This document shows positions 37,601 through 43,813 of a stretch of 64,000 bases of DNA, piece by piece. A program made the translations under genes and the position numbers. The first letter of the stretch is position 1; each line of letters opens with the position of its first letter. The notes under the pieces were generated by a model, which saw only the letters and a list, made by a program, of their open reading frames with translations, was not told the DNA's origin and did not search any database. Source of the DNA: Myoxocephalus aenaeus (taxonomy: Eukaryota; Chordata; Actinopteri; Perciformes; Cottidae); the NCBI GenBank assembly GCA_038501785.1, contig JBAMJR010000199.1, forward strand, positions 1-64,000, given 5' to 3'.

Positions 37601-39461
37601 ACAGTAAACTTTTTTGGAAAACCATGAAAACATTGCGCAACCCCTTTAAAGTTTCGGGGTCCAGACCCTCTATGTGGTCTCTGGGTCCAGACCCTCTATG
37701 TGGTCTCTGGGTCCAGACCCTGTATGTGGTCTCTGGGTCCAGACCCTCTATGTGGTCTCTGGGTCCAGACCCTCTATGTGGTCTCTGGGTCCAGACCCTC
37801 TATGTGGTCTCTGGGTCCAGACCCTCTATGTGGTCTCTGGGTCCAGACCCTGTATGTGGTCTCTGGGTCCAGACCCTGTATGTGGTCTCTGGGTCCAGAC
37901 CCTCTATGTGTCTCTGGGTCCAGACCCTGTATGTGGTCTCTGGGTCCAGACCCTGTATGTGGTCTCTGGGTCCAGACCCTCTATGTGGTCTCTGGGTCCA
38001 GACCCTGTATGTGGTCTCTGGGTCCAGACCCTCTATGTGGTCTCTGGGTCCAGACCCTCTATGTGGTCTCTGGGTCCAGACCCTCTACATGGTCTCTGGG
38101 TCCAGACCCTCTATGTGGTCTCTGGGTCCAGACCCTCTATGTGGTCTCTGGGTCCAGACCCTCTATGTGGTCTCTGGGTCCAGACCCTCTATGTGGTCTC
38201 TGGGTCCAGACCCTCTATGTGGTCTCTGGGTCCAGACCCTCTATGTGGTCTCTGGGTCCAGACCCTCTACATGGTCTCTGGGTCCAGACCCTCTATGTGG
38301 TCTCTGGGTCCAGACCCTGTATGTGGTCTCTGGGTCCAGACCCTCTACATGGTCTCTGGGTCCAGACCCTCTATGTGGTCTCTGGGTCCAGACCCTGTAT
38401 GTGGTCTCTGGGTCCAGACCCTCTATGTGGTCTCTGGGTCCAGACCCTCTATGTGGTCTCTGGGTCCAGACCCTCTATGTGGTCTCTGGGTCCAGACCCT
38501 CTATGTGGTCTCTGGGTCCAGACCCTCTATGTGGTCTCTGGGTCCAGACCCTGTACGTGGTCTCTGGGTCCAGACCCTGTATGTGGTCTCTGGGTCCAGA
38601 CCCTGTATGTGGTCTCTGGGTCCAGACCCTGTACGTGTCTCTGGGTCCAGACCCTCTATGTGGTCTCTGGGTCCAGACCCTCTATGTGGTCTCTGGGTCC
38701 AGACCCTGTATGTGGTCTCTGGGTCCAGACCCTGTACGTGTCTCTGGGTCCAGACCCTGTACGTGGTCTCTGGGTCCAGACCCTGTACGTGGTCTCTGGG
38801 TCCAGACCCTGTACGTGTCTCTGGGTCCAGACCCTGTATGTGGTCTCTGGGTCCAGACCCTCTATGTGGTCTCTGGGTCCAGACCCTGTATGTGGTCTCT
38901 GGGTCCAGACCCTCTATGTGGTCTCTGGGTCCAGACCCTGTATGTGGTCTCTGGGTCCAGACCCTGTACGTGTCTCTGGGTCCAGACCCTCTATGTGGTC
39001 TCTGGGTCCAGACCCTCTATGTGGTCTCTGGGTCCAGACCCTCTATGTGGTCTCTGGGTCCAGACCCTCTATGTGGTCTCTGGGTCCAGACCCTCTATGT
39101 GGTCTCTGGGTCCAGACCCTCTATGTGGTCTCTGGGTCCAGACCCTCTACGTGGTCTCTGGGTCCAGACCCTCTATGTGGTCTCTGGGTCCAGACCCTGT
39201 ACGTGGTCTCTGGGTCCAGACCCTCTATGTGGTCTCTGGGTCCAGACCCTCTACGTGGTCTCTGGGTCCAGTCCGTGACCCCGTCTGGAGCCGCTGACCT
39301 CTGACCTCCTCTGTGCTGTGCGCATGCGCGTGTGTCTTACCGTAAACCCGGAGCCAGCCCTGCTGCTGGGACACGGTGTCCACCAGGATCCGGTCCACCA
39401 GCGGGTCCAGGCGGCTCGGTCCTGCGGGCGGGGGGTCCACGTGGCCCGGCTCCGGATCCAT
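1..39461 (-). CDS. rasal2: rasal2, RAS protein activator like 2, 5' part (4 coding exons, partial)
   Basis: Spliced minus-strand gene: 39341-39461, 16353-16474, 15668-15773, 1-84 (continues past the left edge). The product is a RasGAP of the SynGAP/DAB2IP family that speeds GTP hydrolysis by Ras at membranes; the family order is PH, C2, RasGAP, coiled coil. Only the N-terminus and first half of the split PH domain are here. Recognised from family-specific strings: DRILVDTVSQQQGWLRVY (exon 1), WERKFCLLTDSQLILLHKD (exon 2, PH strands), LRRTVSVPSEG (exon 3) and RSPRRRSISG (exon 4). Phases agree at every junction (1, 0, 1) and all sites are GT-AG. Intron 1 is about 22.9 kb and holds a TRIM gene; intron 3 is about 15.6 kb. 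The C2 and GAP exons must lie left of the window. Identity is from remembered family sequence, not a search, but four independent matches in the right order make it firm. Confidence 0.93.
483..2222. repeat. Minisatellite, 17/19-bp unit with 8-bp extra modules
   Basis: About 1.7 kb built on the core GACTCGTCTCCAGCTCT. Units of 19 and 17 bases alternate with units carrying an extra CTCTGACT or CGGTGACT module. The unit has no stop in the minus frames, so it gives spurious open frames rich in ETSQRAGDESESWRRVR-like strings. Confidence 0.97.
2868..3576. repeat. Cluster of simple repeats (GT, CA, CT, TCC, GAT)
   Basis: Contains (GT)n at 2868-2923, GAT/GAA at 2974-3008, (CA)n at 3093-3108, 3179-3213 and 3287-3341, CT-rich tracts at 3359-3380 and 3458-3502, and a TCC/CTC tract at 3516-3576. 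Low-complexity intronic DNA with no gene. Confidence 0.95.
3661..4150. repeat. Compound GT/GC alternating purine-pyrimidine tract with a triplicated anchor
   Basis: Nearly 500 bases of GT, GC and CA dinucleotides. The string CTTCAGCTGTTGACTGTGTG occurs three times (about 3653, 3751, 4088), so the tract grew partly by duplicating a larger block. A self-complementary stretch lies around 3835-3885. Confidence 0.93.
5064..5345 (-). pseudogene. hAT transposase fragment
   Basis: An open stretch of about 90 codons ending in LFITLMRDGL before a stop. It carries the TTD...GHLNGFI and NYHCI strings typical of the DDE/RNase H-like part of hAT transposases. Neither the N-terminal BED finger nor the C-terminal dimerisation region is visible. 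Upstream the frame runs straight into the minisatellite, so the gene is broken. Confidence 0.7.
5353..6184. repeat. Minisatellite (18-21-bp unit) inside the hAT element
   Basis: About 40 copies of a unit with core CCCTGATGCAGAGCATTGG. Length varies through the number of G and C bases (GGCC, GGGCCC, GGGCCCC) and a GCAGAGC/GTAGACC variant. It lies wholly within the hAT termini, so it expanded in the element or was carried by it. Confidence 0.95.
6253..6540. repeat. A/T-rich tandem repeat (about 31-36 bp)
   Basis: Repeats of TTTATGTTTAGTTAGTTTAA followed by a variable number of TATAATAT blocks. The same string ATGTTTAGTTAG lies left of the hAT element (4231-4242), so the transposon appears to have inserted in the outermost unit. 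Confidence 0.9.
6952..7831. repeat. 24-bp minisatellite, left part
   Basis: Unit GTACCTGAACAGGTAGAGAA plus CAGA, with short variants lacking the CTGAACA part. The array is cut by the LINE insertion and resumes at 10107, so both parts belong to one original array. Confidence 0.96.
7834..9100 (+). pseudogene. LINE reverse transcriptase remnant, frameshifted and internally deleted
   Basis: Starts in the region before the RT domain (YNNDKPWFTAELRKLRLQKD), shifts frame near 8085 (SVWRG to ITNYKPKTP), continues as LADELNEFYCRFE and NPRKAAGPDSVSPSTLKHC, then jumps from EIFNTSADDDREY to LQINSSKTKELVVDFRRG. That jump removes most of the RT palm, including the YxDD catalytic box. It then reads YKYLGVHLNNKLDWSDH and shifts frame again near 8880 into a C-terminus with LRERNRKSFLPAAVRLHNQL. 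Non-functional. Confidence 0.88.
9224..9942 (+). mobile_element. Tc1-like DNA transposon, 5'-deleted, nested in the LINE
   Basis: The right end reads as the terminal repeat CAGGACTGTCTCAGAAAATT (reverse complement) next to TA at 9943-9944; TA at 9222-9223 marks the left junction. The left terminal repeat and the N-terminal half of the transposase are missing. The LINE 3' UTR continues on both sides, so this is an insertion into the LINE. Confidence 0.85.
9236..9666 (+). pseudogene. Tc1-like transposase C-terminal fragment
   Basis: Carries the second Asp and the Glu of the DDE catalytic triad: FQHDLAPAHSA and WPANSPDLNPTENLWGIVK. The first catalytic Asp and the DNA-binding helix-turn-helix domains are absent. 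A frameshift near 9552 breaks the end. The shifted frame gives IEASWASITPQQC through GFPTKY and a stop, the normal C-terminus of this family. Confidence 0.88.
10107..10513. repeat. 24-bp minisatellite, right part
   Basis: Continuation of the array at 6952-7831 after the LINE insertion, with the same unit and the same short variant (ACTAGGTAGAGAACAGAGT). Confidence 0.95.
10812..10852. repeat. (TA)n microsatellite
   Basis: About 20 TA dinucleotides. The stretch before it (10514-10811) is unique DNA with no feature I can support. Confidence 0.95.
10878..11523. repeat. 42-bp tandem repeat
   Basis: About 15 units containing ACATTTAGCTCATAATAATA and GTGTACTTTTACTTTAAAC. Very regular length, with a single base (C/G/T) varying before GTGTAC. 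Because 42 is a multiple of three, the minus strand gives a false 14-residue repeat. Confidence 0.96.
12112..12146. repeat. (TA)n microsatellite
   Basis: Short TA tract. A GAT/GAA tract lies further right at 12676-12710. The intervening DNA is unique and without a recognisable gene. Confidence 0.9.
12950..13440. repeat. Degenerate CCAGTATA-rich tandem repeat (about 46 bp)
   Basis: Units combine AAACCAGTATAAACCTAGTA and ACCAGTATACATCAAGCATT. Looser CCAGTATA copies spread on to about 13700, suggesting an old decaying array around a younger core. Confidence 0.88.
13848..14275. repeat. Tandem repeat (about 60 bp) with hairpin-forming units
   Basis: Each unit holds CTGATCAATAAGCCGATCAG followed by GGGACAGGAAGTCTCAATC and AAAGTATTGAGACTT. 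AAGTCTCAAT and ATTGAGACTT are inverted complements a few bases apart, so each full unit can fold. The unit also contains TGATCA palindromes. Confidence 0.9.
14276..14506. other. GC-rich unique segment, function unknown
   Basis: A GC-rich island of about 230 bases between arrays. Several frames are open for 60-90 codons, one on the minus strand with a cysteine cluster (CSVYFSCSACPGEC). I cannot link it to a family, and it does not carry the next rasal2 block, which is found at 1-84. Confidence 0.5.
14507..14716. repeat. Degenerate GTAGTATAAATGTA tandem repeat
   Basis: Irregular repeats of ATGTAGTATAAATGTAG. It is followed at about 14730 by TGTTCGAGTCC, similar to a tRNA-type B box, which could mark an old SINE remnant, but no A box is clear. 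Confidence 0.8.
14785..15638. repeat. Minisatellite of 14- and 22-bp units next to rasal2 exon 3
   Basis: Built from GAGTCAAACCCAGT (14 bp), alone or with GACCCAGT (giving 22 bp). About 50 units. On the transcribed strand it begins about 29 bases downstream of the exon 3 donor. Confidence 0.96.
15668..15773 (-). CDS. rasal2: rasal2 exon 3
   Basis: Encodes VSPTDSSKGRSLRRTVSVPSEG and then a proline/glutamate-rich stretch. The basic LRRTVSVPSEG block is diagnostic of RASAL2 and SynGAP relatives, where a linker interrupts the PH domain. Donor GTAAGAAC. The minisatellite of the next intron begins about 29 bases after the donor. Confidence 0.92.
15774..16352 (-). other. rasal2: rasal2 intron 2 (579 bp)
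   Basis: Unique A/T-rich DNA between exons 2 and 3 with no tandem array, in contrast to the flanking introns. Donor GTCAGA, acceptor CCTCAG. No other feature seen. Confidence 0.88.
16353..16474 (-). CDS. rasal2: rasal2 exon 2 (PH domain start)
   Basis: Acceptor TCCTCAG before 16474 and donor GTCAGA after 16353. Two bases complete an Asp codon from exon 1 (RVY-D-VKGPP). It encodes VKGPPAHRFSCGQSP followed by the WERKFCLLTDSQLILLHKD strands of the PH domain, matching RASAL2 almost residue for residue. It ends in phase 0. Confidence 0.93.
16877..16882 (-). terminator. Candidate poly(A) signal of the TRIM gene
   Basis: AATAAA on the minus strand about 740 bases past the TRIM stop codon. If used, the 3' UTR includes the 23-bp array at 16955-17510. 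Inferred from position and motif only. Confidence 0.45.
16955..17510. repeat. About 23-bp A-rich minisatellite downstream of TRIM
   Basis: Unit core AACATCACTAAAGATAAAA, with variants ending AAGATA or ACATA and a CACGAAAG form. About 25 copies. Probably within the 3' UTR of the TRIM gene on the minus strand. Confidence 0.94.
17625..18965 (-). CDS. Intronless TRIM E3 ubiquitin ligase (RING, B-box, coiled coil, B30.2)
   Basis: Complete 446-residue frame, ATG at 18965 to a stop at 17625. RING C3HC4 at residues 11-50 (C11-x2-C14, C26-x-H28, C31-x2-C34, C47-x2-C50); B-box 2 at 72-103 (C72, H75, C83, H86, C91, C94, H100, H103); a Glu/Lys/Gln-rich coiled coil at about 107-235; PRY-SPRY at about 275-446 with LDPNTAGPKLILSEDL, the SGTHSWDVQVG strand and an LDWNTGTLSFSD-type end. 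All zinc ligands are present. The family ubiquitinates target proteins, with B30.2 choosing the target; fish carry very many such genes, several in innate immunity. Closest in style to fish TRIM35/TRIM39-like and zinc-binding protein A33-like genes; subfamily and substrate are not resolvable here. It sits inside rasal2 intron 1 on the same strand. The single exon could reflect retroposition or a normal fish TRIM layout. Confidence 0.96.
   Translation of the reverse strand: MASRHEEDLCCPVCNDVFKDPVILSCSHSFCRVCLQSWWSGKDLQECPLCKRRNSKSFLPPDFAQTASEPLCSLHSEKLRLFCLDHQQPVCVVCRDSEKHSEHRFRPIDEAAAQLKKELQEALEPLKEKLKVFIEVQGEFDQTEEHIKVQARRTERQIQDQFKKLHQFLEEEEEARMDALREEEEQKSQMMKEKKALIAALSDTVRATENELRAEDVSFLNNYKAAVERVQQRPLLEDPQLLSGALIDEAKHLGNLTFNIWNKMKDLVSYTPVVLDPNTAGPKLILSEDLTSMREGGEEQELPDNPERMDDYDVLGSEGFNSGTHSWDVQVGDNIVWELGVSPESAHRKRHMWSGLWTIWFCEDKYKAYSPSSGLFTDLNVQKKPQRIRVNLDWNTGTLSFSDPETNTHIHTYTHTFTERMFPYIRTDEELKVLPEKISVTVEQQT
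19190..19220. repeat. (TG)n microsatellite upstream of TRIM
   Basis: About 15 TG dinucleotides some 220 bases 5' of the TRIM start codon on its strand, so possibly in the promoter or 5' UTR. Confidence 0.92.
19811..19962. repeat. 152-bp unique segment, first copy of a duplicated block
   Basis: Starts CACCAGGACTATAAACATTA and ends GATCACGGAATTCC. Nearly identical to 20382-20533, 571 bases away. Both copies are followed by arrays of the same 24-bp repeat, so leader and array duplicated together. Confidence 0.93.
20064..20368. repeat. 24-bp minisatellite, first block
   Basis: Unit core AAGACACTCGGACGAACAAG, with TCCC or TCCCACAA linkers. Units containing CCCACAAACAAG are confined to this block. 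Confidence 0.93.
20382..20533. repeat. 152-bp unique segment, second copy
   Basis: Same length as the first copy (19811-19962) with a few substitutions (CTCATGCCGACTC versus CTCACACTGACTC). It splits the 24-bp array into two blocks. Confidence 0.93.
20549..21110. repeat. 24-bp minisatellite, second block
   Basis: About 23 very regular units with core CAAGACATTCGGACAAACAA. All frames are stop-free because 24 is divisible by three, giving false peptides on both strands. The open frame entering it from 20455 begins with TTG, not ATG. Confidence 0.95.
21172..21616. repeat. 33-bp minisatellite
   Basis: About 14 units with GGTACTAGTACTAGGACGGG and TTACATACAGAGA. Variants: ACTAATACT for ACTAGTACT, and GATGGG for GACGGG. 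Confidence 0.95.
21713..22792. repeat. Microsatellite cluster (GA/GT, CA, CAA, GT, CA, CAA)
   Basis: Tracts at 21713-21750 (GA then GT), 21873-21903 (CA), 22022-22049 (CAA), 22478-22583 (GT with TGTTT), 22656-22690 (CA) and 22761-22792 (CAA). Between them, 22120-22410 is GC-richer unique DNA with no gene I can recognise. Confidence 0.9.
23776..24443. repeat. 45-bp tandem repeat, left part
   Basis: About 15 units containing GAGCTCAGACTCCACAGGCT and GTGAGAGTCATGTAG. Split by the hAT-like element; the last unit resumes at 25767. Confidence 0.95.
24444..25766. mobile_element. hAT-like non-autonomous element (about 1.3 kb)
   Basis: Inverted ends: left CAGTGTTTTTCAACC, right (reverse complement) CAGTGATTGTCAACC, followed inside by matching GCGGCACA / GTGCCGTG sequence. 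Flanks ACGTAGAG (24436-24443) and ATGTAGGA (25767-25774) look like a decayed 8-bp target duplication; the uninterrupted array reads ATGTAGGA here. No transposase remnant is recognisable. A 50-bp segment (TGTCACATTGTAGCATAATA and so on) is repeated three times at about 24530-24670. Confidence 0.8.
25767..25826. repeat. 45-bp tandem repeat, right remnant
   Basis: A little more than one unit of the array at 23776-24443, restored after the inserted element. Confidence 0.9.
26865..26892. repeat. Perfect hairpin, 12-bp arms
   Basis: CAAATACACTAC, loop ATGT, then GTAGTGTATTTG. It lies about 40 bases before the start of the largest minisatellite. Confidence 0.9.
26932..31532. repeat. 4.6-kb minisatellite, 22-bp unit
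   Basis: On the order of 200 units with core TTACATCCTGTTGGTCTCT, plus CTG or TTG. Variants: TTACTTCC for TTACATCC, GCTACATCC, and an inserted TTTGTTACT module. Since 22 is not a multiple of three and the unit lacks stops in this orientation, all three plus frames stay open for more than 1,500 codons. There is no coding evidence. Confidence 0.98.
31736..31844. repeat. (TCC)n microsatellite
   Basis: About 100 bases of TCC/CTC triplets with a few TTCC interruptions: polypyrimidine on the plus strand, polypurine on the strand transcribed with rasal2. Confidence 0.96.
32147..32863. repeat. 73-bp tandem repeat, locus 1
   Basis: About ten units containing ACTTCTATACAACCAGAGGA, CCCCCTGGTGGTCAGGAGAG and GCAGCTTTAACACATGAAGC. 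The same unit occurs in a second array at 43113-43697. Confidence 0.96.
32864..33260. other. Unique segment with motif matches, possible regulatory DNA
   Basis: Non-repetitive DNA between arrays in rasal2 intron 1. It contains CTAAAAATAA (33120-33129), a full MEF2-type consensus, and GGGAGTCGTAGTT (about 32900-32912), resembling the ZNF143/STAF site. No open frame of note. Motif matches alone do not show function. Confidence 0.35.
33261..33890. repeat. 30-bp tandem repeat, highly regular
   Basis: Twenty-one units of GTACTCTTTAATGATATACA plus GAGTATTGTA with no length change; only the TACAG/TAAAG/TTCAG/ATGCAG positions vary. A multiple of three without stops on either strand, so both strands show false open frames. 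Confidence 0.97.
34017..36652. repeat. 2.6-kb minisatellite, 21/22-bp unit with 13-bp modules
   Basis: About 125 units with core CCCTGAAGGCAGCACGAGGA. Variation lies in GAGCCCC/GAGCCC/GAGTCCC, AACACG for AGCACG, and a short AGGAGCCCCTGAAGGC module. Three minus frames stay open for hundreds of codons; this is repeat-driven. Confidence 0.97.
36913..36987. repeat. (GGAA)n microsatellite
   Basis: GGGA then about 13 GGAA tetranucleotides. GGAA tracts can bind ETS factors, but nothing here shows that they do. Confidence 0.94.
37129..37384. repeat. 71-bp tandem repeat
   Basis: About four units containing GAACATGAGTACTGGCTGAA and GATAACGTTCTCATGATG. Confidence 0.92.
37653..39270. repeat. 26-bp minisatellite beside rasal2 exon 1
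   Basis: About 62 units with core TCTGGGTCCAGACCCTCTAT and GTGGTC; variants CTGTATG, CTACATG, TACGTG, and a 24-bp form lacking GG. Each unit holds the self-complementary GGGTCCAGACCC. It ends about 70 bases from the exon 1 donor. Confidence 0.97.
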
Positions 39462-39840
39462 GTCCAAAACTCCAGAAGGCACGTGCCCCGGCGGGCGCGA
39501 GCTCGAGGTCGCGGCAAGTCGGTAAAAGTCGGTAAAAGTCGGTGTCCGTTAGCCGTTAGCCGACGCGGTCCTCAGCCGCATCGTCCCGCGCGGCCCCGCG
39601 TCCCGAGCGGCGGGGTTTTACCTTCCGACCGGCCGGCGGGACTCCGCTCTCCTTCTGACCCGGAAAAGTGCACCGAGAAGCGGGCGGTGAAGCCCGAGCG
39701 AGCCGCTGGAAGGGAGGGGACGCGCGGCGTGTGTCCGCTGGCTGCTCCGAGTCCACTCTGCGCGGGCACGAGCCCGAGACCGGGCGCGCTCACGAGTGAG
39801 AGGGACAGGCGAGAGCGCGCGTCAGAGTCTGGAGCTAGCA
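39300..39840 (-). promoter_or_regulatory. rasal2: CpG-rich island around rasal2 exon 1, probable promoter
   Basis: Dense CG dinucleotides (for example GCGCGGCCCCGCG around 39590-39600) across exon 1 and about 380 bases upstream of its ATG, in otherwise CpG-poor DNA. No TATA box is evident. Inferred promoter; the transcription start cannot be placed. Confidence 0.65.
39341..39461 (-). CDS. rasal2: rasal2 coding exon 1
   Basis: Encodes 40 residues plus one base. It ends in DTVSQQQGWLRVY and a GTAAGA donor at 39340. The ATG at 39461-39459 is the first in-frame ATG after an in-frame TAA at 39551-39549, which supports this start if the exon extends upstream. The human long isoform has a longer N-terminus before the same conserved DRIL...QQQ.W.RVY block. 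The exon lies in a CpG-rich stretch, as expected for a first exon. Confidence 0.88.
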
Positions 39841-39857
39841 GTGGAAGAAGTATTCAG

Positions 39858-41717
39858 ATCCTAAAGGTGCTAGTACCACAAGTACTAGTACCACACAGTG
39901 AAAGTACCAATACCACACAGTGAAAGTACTAGTACCACAAGTATTAATACCACACAGTGAAAGTACTAGTACCACAGAGTGAAAGTACTAGTACCACACA
40001 GTGAAAGTACTAATACCACACAGTGAAAGTACTAGTACCACAAGTATTAATACCACACAGTGAAAGTACTAGTACCACACAGTGAAAGTACTAGTACCAC
40101 ACAGTGAAAGTACTAGTACCACAAGTATTAATACCACACAGTGAAAGTACTAGTACCACAAGTATTAATACCACACAGTGAAAGTACTAGTACCACAAGT
40201 ATTAATACCACACAGTGAAAGTACTAGTACCACAGAGTGAAAGTACTAGTACCACACAGTGAAAGTACCAATACCACACAGTGAAAGTACTAGTACCACA
40301 CAGTGAAAGTACTAATACCACAAGTACTAATACCACACAGTGAAAGTACTAATACCTCACAGTGAAAGTACTAATACCTCACAGTGAAAGTACTAATACC
40401 ACACAGTGAAAGTACTAGTACCACAAGTATTAATACCACACAGTGAAAGTACTAGTACCACACAGTGAAAGTACCAATACCACACAGTGAAAGTACTAGT
40501 ACCACAAGTATTAATACCACACAGTGAAAGTACTAGTACCACACAGTGAAAGTACTAGTACCACAAGTATTAATACCACACAGTGAAAGTACTAATACCA
40601 CACAGTGAAAGTACTAATACCACAAGTACTAATACCACACAGCGAAAGTACTAATACCACAAGTACTAATACCACACAGTGAAAGTACTAATACCACACA
40701 GGGAAAGTACTTATACCACACAGTGAAAGTACTAATACCACACAGCGAAAGTACTAGTACCACACAGTGAAAGTACTAATACCACAAGTACTAATACCAC
40801 ACAGTGAAAGTACTAATACCTCACAGTGAAAGTACTAATACCTCACAGTGAAAGTACTTATACCACACAGTGAAAGTACTTATACCACACAGTGAAAGTA
40901 CTAATACCACAAGTACTAATACCACACAGTGAAAGTACTTACACCACACAGTGAAAGTACTAATACCACAAGTACTAATACCACACAGTGAAAGTACTAA
41001 TACCACACAGTGAAAGTACTAATACCACACAGTGAAAGTAGTAATACCACACAGTGAAAGTACTTATACCACACAGTGAAAGTACTAATACCACAAGTAC
41101 TAATACCACACAGTGAAAGTACTAATACCACACAGTGAAAGTACTTATACCACACAGTGAAAGTACTAATACCACACAGTGAAAGTAGTAATACCTCACA
41201 GTGAAAGTACTAATACCTCACAGTGAAAGTACTAATACCTCACAGTGAAAGTACTAATACCTCACAGTGAAAGTACTAATACCACACAGTGAAAGTACTA
41301 ATACCTCACAGTGAAAGTACTAATACCTCACAGTGAAAGTACTAATACCTCACAGTGAAAGTACTAGTACCACACAGTGAAAGTACTAATACCACACAGT
41401 GAAAGTACTAATACCTCACAGTGAAAGTACTAATACCTCACAGTGAAAGTACTAATACCTCACAGTGAAAGTACTAGTACCACACAGTGAAAGTACTAAT
41501 ACCACACAGTGAAAGTACTAATACCTCACAGTGAAAGTACTAATACCTCACAGTGAAAGTACTAATACCTCACAGTGAAAGTACTAATACCACACAGTGA
41601 AAGTACTAATACCTCACAGTGAAAGTACTAATACCTCACAGTGAAAGTACTAATACCACACAGTGAAAGTACTAATACCTCACAGTGAAAGTACTAATAC
41701 CTCACAGTGAAAGTACT
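39858..41717. repeat. 1.9-kb minisatellite, 22-bp unit, upstream of rasal2
   Basis: About 85 units with core AGTGAAAGTACTAATACCAC; variants ACTAGTACC, TACCTCAC, and a 13-bp AAGTATTAATACC or AAGTACTAATACC module. It starts roughly 400 bases upstream of the rasal2 ATG. Confidence 0.97.
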
Positions 41718-43112
41718 AACTGAGACTCTGTCTCCACCTTCTGGTTCTCCTGCTGTATGTTAACATAAAAGTATGAATACTACACTGTAGAAATACTCTG
41801 TTACAGTAAAGGTACACACTTAATAATCAATAATTGTACTGTAGTATACTTTCAATAAATATATTATAAAAACATATTCTGTAAGTGAAAGTTCTGTACA
41901 ATTACTGTATAATTAAATGTATGCTCTAAATTACCGTTGAAACAATAGCACATTTGATAAATACAGATTTTAAACCACATTCTTTTATATTTTAAGTAAT
42001 ATTTGAGTGCAACTAGTAAGTAAACTTCATGCTATTTAAATATATATATATTTACATGACATATCTTCTTGAGGTAAGAATACCAACATAGTGTATTAGA
42101 GAGTAAAAGCTTTCTTGAACGGTCGACGTTAGTGACACCTTAAGTTTTCTACTTCAGGTGAAAGTAGCGTTAGCTTAACCTCTCTGGTAAGGGCTTTAGC
42201 TAACGTTACGTTAGCTAGCGGTTAGCTACATTTTAATTTGAGGCTTGGTTTTCTGCAGTTCTGAGTCGCCTTGGACGTCAAGAGTAAGTTAGCTTAGCTA
42301 TCTAATAGTTGAGTGTTTACTTTTCTTTAACATTGTCGATGTCACGTAGGTTTCTGTGTTGAACGTTAGCTAACATTAGCTTACTTTACCAAAGGTTAGC
42401 TAAGGTAATGCTAACCACTTTTTTTATTGAAGTGCTTTGAATCCGGTTGCAAGCAGACACGTTTTCATGTTCAAATCTTCATTTACTGCCCACATTATCT
42501 GATGAGAACGTCACCAAAGGGTCAATGTTTAAATGTATGCAAGACCAGTTTGTACAGATAATTAAGACTATTTACTTTTATCTTGTAAAATGTAATTAAT
42601 TTGCTGCCACCTTTCAGACATTGCAATCCAACTTGGTTTTGGACTTGGATGGGAACAACTTGCTGGCCTTTATGACGCCCAGGAAAACGGTGAGATTATA
42701 ATCCATTTAAATGCCAAAAGCAAGCAGTTTTTGTTATTAAAGATGACATTTTTGTTGTCATTCTTGTTTTATTGGACAGCAGAAGTAGAGAGGGAGGACC
42801 ACAGTGGAGCGAGAGGGCCCACCGGGAATCAAACCGCTAAGATAACAACATGTGTGAATTTAGCCATTTCATTTTAATTTACAACCTTTGCATTGGGAAG
42901 AGTAAAAGTTGATGCTTGAGATGATTTTGTTTCTTACCGAAGAGGATGTATGTCCTCCCCTCGTCCTTTATCTCCTTACTCTTTCAAATACTAGGGTAGC
43001 TAACGTTAGCTAAACCTTCGGTTACTCTCTTGTTTGGCAGACACGTCATGTGCTCTGCAGACAGTGGTGGAAGAAGTATTAAAATTGTACAACTAAGTAA
43101 ATGTAACTAAGG
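41718..43112. other. Intergenic DNA between rasal2 and lamc1
   Basis: Unique A/T-rich DNA. Region 42120-42420 is dense in TTAGC/GCTAA motifs. Two exon-like segments on the plus strand (42257-42284, 42618-42691) have good splice signals (see findings). Around 42815-42835 the minus strand reads GGTTTGATTCCCGG, like a tRNA B box, followed by CCAATAAAA, perhaps a SINE remnant. Confidence 0.5.
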
Positions 43113-43697
43113 GCACGCCCCCTGATGGTCAGGAGAGAGAATGCAGCTTTAACACATGAAGCATATACTTCTATACAACCAGAGGAGTCGCCCCCTGATG
43201 GTCAGGAGAGAGAATGCAGCTTTAACACATGAAGCATATACTTCTATACAACCAGAGGAGTCTCCCCCTGGTGGTCAGGAGAGAGAATGCAGCTTTAACA
43301 CATGAAGCATAGACTTCTATACAACCAGAGGAGTCACCCCCTGGTGGTCAGGAGAGAGAATGCAGCTTTAACACATGAAGCATAGACTTCTATACAACCA
43401 GAGGAGTCGCCCCCTGGTGGTCAGGAGAGAGAATGCAGCTTTAACACATGAAGCATAGACTTCTATACAACCAGGAGTCGCCCCCTGATGGTCAGGAGAG
43501 AGAATGCAGCTTTAACACATGAAGCATAGACTTCTATACAACCAGAGGAGTTGCACCCTGGTGGTCAGGAGAGAGAATGCAGCTTCAACACATGAAGCAT
43601 ATACTTCTATACAACCAGAGGAGTCACCCCCTGGTGGTCAGGAGAGAGAATGCAGCTCTAACACATGAAGCATAGACTTCTATACAACCAGAGGAGT
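43113..43697. repeat. 73-bp tandem repeat, locus 2
   Basis: About eight units of the same 73-bp sequence as at 32147-32863, in the same orientation, with its own variants (CCCTGATGGTC, GTTGCACCC). Confidence 0.96.
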
Positions 43698-43813
43698 GCT
43701 ACTACTGACTCTACTACTGGCTATTGAGTAGATTCATGTACTTGTTCTGGAGTACACTCATGTACTTGTACTGCAGTAGATTCATGGACACACATCACTT
43801 CCTGTAGTAATCT

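Larger units (their letters stand above)
16475..39340 (-). other. rasal2: rasal2 intron 1 (about 22.9 kb)
   Basis: Donor GTAAGACA after exon 1, acceptor before 16474. It contains the TRIM gene, a hAT-like element and nine large arrays. Unique stretches 16475-16876, 19220-19810, 21636-23775 (apart from microsatellites), 25827-26864, 31536-32146, 32864-33260, 36656-36912, 36988-37128 and 37385-37652 show no exon I can support. Confidence 0.85.

Noticed and set aside
37624..39304. Plus-strand frames of about 540 codons (GLWVQTLYVVSGSRPSMWSL)
   Set aside because: A 26-bp minisatellite without stops; it lies in rasal2 intron 1, antisense to the gene.
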